DNA of 19,209 bases from JBAXTZ01 sp037129925 (lineage in GTDB: Bacteria; Bacillota; Negativicutes; JBAXTZ01). The stretch lies in assembly GCA_037129925.1 (NCBI GenBank), contig JBAXTZ010000050.1, positions 1-19,209 of the forward strand, in the 5' to 3' direction. Below the pieces are notes generated by a model. The model did not search any database and was not told the origin of the DNA. It saw nothing but the letters and a program-made list of their open reading frames with translations. Below, one piece after another: positions 16,482-19,209 of this stretch (position 1 is its first letter; the number at the start of each line of letters is the position of its first letter). The translations under genes and the position numbers were made by a program.

Positions 16482-16514
16482 GCTTTGAAGCTCTGTGGCT
16501 CCACAGCTTTGCGA
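16482..16514. repeat. Short octad repeat in the leader of inverse autotransporter 2
   Basis: Four units on the plus strand: GCTTTGAA, GCTCTGTG, GCTCCACA, GCTTTGCGA. They match the first and last units of the ten-unit array in the adhesin 1 leader, so the difference is an internal gain or loss of six units. Confidence 0.65.
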
Positions 16515-16533
16515 CTTTTTGTAATTCCAGCGT

Positions 16534-16567
16534 ATTATAGCACAGCAATACTCAACGGATTCTCAAC
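16534..16567 (-). promoter_or_regulatory. Direct-repeat promoter of the adhesin 2-membrane protein operon
   Basis: GTTGAGA (16567-16561), ATCC, GTTGAGT (16556-16550), a 10-bp gap, then the extended -10 TGCTATAAT (TATAAT at 16539-16534). The leader is about 70 nt, shorter than that of adhesin 1 because of fewer octads. Confidence 0.8.
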
Positions 16568-16569
16568 AA

Positions 16570-16597
16570 TTTAGGGATTAGGGAGTAGGAGATAGGA
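16570..16597. repeat. Heptad repeat upstream of the adhesin 2 promoter
   Basis: TTTAGGG, ATTAGGG, AGTAGGA, GATAGGA, identical to 7854-7881. Confidence 0.65.
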
Positions 16598-16608
16598 ACA
16601 ATACAGAC

Positions 16609-16646
16609 AAAAAAACAAGCTACACCGTTTAATAACGGGTAGCTTG
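16609..16646 (-). terminator. Intrinsic terminator after AAA/PDDEXK gene 2
   Basis: Base-for-base copy of the terminator at 7893-7930: CAAGCTAC/GTAGCTTG outer stem, CCGTT/AACGG inner stem, then seven T on the minus strand. Confidence 0.9.
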
Positions 16647-16714
16647 AGTTTCCAGAGTCGCCAGTTTCACTACGCGGCTTTTCACTATTCACTTTTAGCC
16701 TTTAACCATTTGCA

Positions 16715-18397
16715 TCAGCCTGTATATGCAATCTCCAGCCTGCCTTTGCCGCTGCAGATTAGTACTAGCGTCTTTACGATCTTGCCGTTATTATATTTAG
16801 CAACATAGGCGCTCCGATAGCGCTCGACCTGGTCGGTGGCTTCGGCGACAATTCGCGTGTAGTCTTTCAACGACTTTTTCTTGAGATACTTTAGTTCGAT
16901 AATCCACTCGTATTTGGCGCTGCCGGGGTAAGCGGGATTTTCGCTGAGCAGAATATCGGCGTAGCCGTCGCCTAATTCCCGCTCGCTGTCAACCAGAAAG
17001 CCGCCGCCGTGAATCATTGCCAGCAACGCCATCTGGATATGTTTTTCGTCCAGCTTAAGCAAGTCTCTGAACGATAGCATTTCTCCAAGTTTTTTGGCAA
17101 AATACGCGACTAAGCCGCTGGCATCGCCGTCTATTCGCATCGCTCTAAGCAGTGGCGAAATTTCGTCCGTCCGCAAAATCCGGGCTTCGCCGCGCAACCG
17201 CTCCGCAAAGTTTTCCCAAAACATCGATTTAATCGCGTAATTGGGAATGCCCAGCGCCACGCCATCCGGGTCAGCCGTCTGAATGGTTAATAAGCCCAGA
17301 TAGTACATCAACGACCAATAGTTATCTTTGTTTTCAAAAATGGTATGCAAATCAAAGCGGTCGACCAGTCGGGTCAGTACGGTGCCGCCGCTGGCAATTC
17401 GCTGTAAACATTCATAAGCGTCAAATTTCCGCGCCAACATCTCGGTTTTGCGATAATCGGTAACGACATTGCGGTCGAGGATATATTGCGGATAGCGTCC
17501 ACTTTGGCGCAGTTCTTCAAGAAAATAGATGACCATGTTGGTATTATATATTCGTTCACTCGCCATAATGCTAAATTTGTAGCCGTTAAAATACAACCGC
17601 AAGTCTTCCTGAAGCTTAAGCAAATCCATTTCTGCCGGACATACCTGTCGCGCCAATTCCTCAACTTCGCTATCAGTCAACCCCAGCATACCGTTAAGTT
17701 CCGGCTTGAGTGTCAAATTAGCAGTAATGTTAAAGCCACTGGTCAAATCGTCGAGCATCACCGGACTGACCCCGGTCATGAATAGTCGTTCGATACTCGA
17801 GGAAGTACCTTCTTTGATTGCTTTGTAGAAGGCTTTTACATAGCCCTCGCCGCTAATAAGGTCATAATACATTTCTACGTCATCGCTGGCGATTAGCTCA
17901 TTGGCAAAATTGTCGTACTCGTCGATAATGAGATAGATTTTTTTGCCATGTGTCCGCGCCAAGTCGATGCACTCGCGTAGCGTCCGAATTGCCGGCAACC
18001 GCTCTGGCCGCAAGCCGTCGGTATAGCGTTCAAAAAAATCATTTGCGCCATCCTGAACGGCTCCGTCGAAATCGTCAACAAGAACTTCTTTGCCTTTGTC
18101 CGTCGTAATACCGGAAAAATTCAAACGCAGTACTAAATAACTGTTCCTCAACGTTGTGGGTTGTTTACCAATAGCCAAATCACCAAACAGCGCTTCGAAT
18201 TTATCGGCCTTATTTTTGTCATAATAATTCTCCAGCACCGACAGCCATAGCGTCTTGCCAAACCGGCGCGGACGAATAAAGAACTGAAACGATGGTTGCT
18301 GTTCCAGCTCGATAATATATTTAGTTTTATCAACAAAAAATTTCCCGTCCGAGCGGATCAGTTCAAAATTAGTCTCACCATAGGGGAATCTACGCAT
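16715..18397 (-). CDS. AAA-ATPase-like / PD-(D/E)XK nuclease-like protein 2
   Basis: 560 residues, full-length paralogue of AAA gene 1. P-loop-like RPRRFGKT (42-49), Walker-B-like IIDEYDNF (157-164), and C-terminal nuclease signature Asp481, Glu501-x-Lys503 and Gln523xxxTyr527, all intact. ATG 18397 has an excellent SD (GGAGG, 5-nt spacing). The segment between P-loop and Walker B (about 100-150) differs from gene 1, with moderate differences at about 215-270 and near-identity from about 285 to the end. Such a graded mosaic suggests gene conversion between copies. An identical terminator follows. The leader (18398-18560) lacks the direct-repeat element, so it is probably not in the adhesin regulon. 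Confidence 0.87.
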   Translation of the reverse strand: MRRFPYGETNFELIRSDGKFFVDKTKYIIELEQQPSFQFFIRPRRFGKTLWLSVLENYYDKNKADKFEALFGDLAIGKQPTTLRNSYLVLRLNFSGITTDKGKEVLVDDFDGAVQDGANDFFERYTDGLRPERLPAIRTLRECIDLARTHGKKIYLIIDEYDNFANELIASDDVEMYYDLISGEGYVKAFYKAIKEGTSSSIERLFMTGVSPVMLDDLTSGFNITANLTLKPELNGMLGLTDSEVEELARQVCPAEMDLLKLQEDLRLYFNGYKFSIMASERIYNTNMVIYFLEELRQSGRYPQYILDRNVVTDYRKTEMLARKFDAYECLQRIASGGTVLTRLVDRFDLHTIFENKDNYWSLMYYLGLLTIQTADPDGVALGIPNYAIKSMFWENFAERLRGEARILRTDEISPLLRAMRIDGDASGLVAYFAKKLGEMLSFRDLLKLDEKHIQMALLAMIHGGGFLVDSERELGDGYADILLSENPAYPGSAKYEWIIELKYLKKKSLKDYTRIVAEATDQVERYRSAYVAKYNNGKIVKTLVLICSGKGRLEIAYTG

Positions 18398-18560
18398 TTT
18401 GCCCTCCTCGTCGTTGCCAGAGTAGCAGTAGTAGTCAAGTTGTCGGGTTATCGAGTGGCTTTTTTCACCACTGCGAGTTTCGCTACAACAACATTCAATC
18501 TTTCACAACCATTCACTACACGGCTTTTCACTATTAACTTTTAGCCTTTAACCATACGCA
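18398..18560. other. Intergenic gap between AAA genes 3 and 2
   Basis: Starts (minus strand) with a 3' flank shared by all three AAA copies, TTAAAGGCTAAAAGT and AATAGTGAAAAGCC, and ends with the SD of AAA gene 2. AGTGG/CCACT around 18455 gives only a 5-bp stem with no T run. No direct-repeat promoter, convincing -35/-10 pair or terminator was found. Confidence 0.5.
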
Positions 18561-19209
18561 TCAACCGGTGTAGGCGATCTCCAGCTTGCCTTTGCCGCTG
18601 CAGATCAGCATCAGGGTCTTTATGATCTTGCCGTTGTTATATTTGGCAACATAGGCGCTCCGATAGCGTTCGACTTGGTCGGTGGCATCGGCGACAATTC
18701 GTGCGTAGTCTTTCATGGATCTTTTCTTGAGGTATTTTAGTTCAATAATCCACTCATATTTTGCGCTACCGGGATAGGCCGGGTTTTCGCTGAGCAGTAT
18801 ATCGGCGTAGCCGTTGCCTAATTCCCGTTCACTGTCAACCAGAAAGCCGCCGCCATGAATCATTGCCAGCAAAGCCATCTGGATATGTTTTTCGTCTAGC
18901 TTCAGCAAATCCCTAAACGATAGCATTTCACCAAGCTTTTTGGCAAAATACGCGACTAATCCGCTGGCATCGCCGTCTATTCGCATCGCTCTAAGCAGTG
19001 GCGAAATTTCGCCCGTCCGCAAAATCCGGGCTTCGCCGCGCAACCGCTCCGCAAAGTTTTCCCAAAACATCGATTTAATCGCGTAATTGGGAATGCCCAG
19101 CGCCACGCCATCCGGGTCAGCCGTCTGAATGGTTAATAAGCCCAGATAGTACATCAACGACCAATAGTTATCTTTGTTTTCAAAAATGGTATGCAAATCA
19201 AAGCGGTCG
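18561..19209 (-). CDS. AAA-ATPase-like / PD-(D/E)XK nuclease-like protein 3 (partial)
   Basis: C-terminal part of a third copy; the 5' end lies beyond the window. The frame is open to the right edge, coding for RFDLHTIFENKDNYWS as in the other copies. The 216 residues present include the whole nuclease domain with the GYADILL aspartate and the IIELKYLK Glu-x-Lys. Compared with copies 1 and 2, the 3' third follows copy 1 at most variable bases, while the part upstream of about 18945 follows copy 2, so it is a mosaic. It lacks the hairpin terminator found after copies 1 and 2. A gap of 163 bp to copy 2 suggests possible co-transcription. Confidence 0.88.
   Translation of the reverse strand, partial: DRFDLHTIFENKDNYWSLMYYLGLLTIQTADPDGVALGIPNYAIKSMFWENFAERLRGEARILRTGEISPLLRAMRIDGDASGLVAYFAKKLGEMLSFRDLLKLDEKHIQMALLAMIHGGGFLVDSERELGNGYADILLSENPAYPGSAKYEWIIELKYLKKRSMKDYARIVADATDQVERYRSAYVAKYNNGKIIKTLMLICSGKGKLEIAYTG

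Noticed and set aside
16459..16548. A 30-residue N-terminal extension of adhesin 2 starting at 16548
   Set aside because: It runs through the promoter -10 and the leader octads, while a strong SD and a signal peptide support ATG 16458, the same point as in adhesin 1.
18450..18475. Terminator between AAA genes 3 and 2
   Set aside because: Only a 5-bp stem with the T/A run in the loop rather than after the stem.
18561..19196. AAA copy 3 as a short complete gene starting at 19196
   Set aside because: That codon is the TTG for Leu in RFDLHTIF and the frame stays open to the window end; the gene is simply cut by the window.

Overview
The window looks like part of the chromosome of a diderm (outer-membrane) bacterium. 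It carries two inverse autotransporters, which need an outer membrane, next to a histidine kinase with a 7TM sensor region and a response regulator ending in a SARP/BTAD-like output domain, a combination common in Firmicutes-type genomes. A diderm Firmicute (Negativicutes-like) is my best guess. This is inference from family content only, with no marker gene in view.

Layout. One plus-strand gene, an exported transglutaminase-like protein (191-1471), faces a long minus-strand array. Read in the direction of transcription (right to left), the array is: AAA-ATPase/PD-(D/E)XK gene 3 (cut by the window end), AAA/PDDEXK gene 2, inverse autotransporter 2, a Cys-rich membrane protein, orphan histidine kinase 2, AAA/PDDEXK gene 1, inverse autotransporter 1, histidine kinase 1 and response regulator. 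The region is therefore at least two rounds of the cassette AAA/PDDEXK - inverse autotransporter - sensor kinase, and a third AAA copy at the right edge hints at more. Between cassettes the beta-barrels, the kinase cores, the AAA 3' halves and the AAA/IAT intergenic block are almost the same. The adhesin passengers and the membrane sensor parts of the kinases differ strongly.

Regulation. The most striking non-coding signal is a 22-bp element that is identical upstream of exactly four genes: both kinases and both inverse autotransporters. It holds two heptamers, GTTGAGA and GTTGAGT, separated by 4 bp (11-bp period). It is followed 9-10 bp later by an extended -10 (TGnTATAAT). This is the geometry expected of a SARP-type activator site, and the only regulator in the window has a SARP/BTAD-like output domain. 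I propose a self-contained surface-adhesin regulon: the duplicated 7TM sensor kinases feed one response regulator, which activates the adhesins and its own kinases through this site.

Other structure. Short-period repeats fill many intergenic gaps: an 18-unit heptad array at 1532-1657, purine-rich heptads just upstream of three of the four direct-repeat promoters, and an octad array in the autotransporter leader that differs by six units between the two copies. Intrinsic terminators are visible after AAA1, AAA2 and the Cys-rich protein gene, and probably after histidine kinase 2. No tRNA, rRNA, CRISPR array or insertion sequence was seen.
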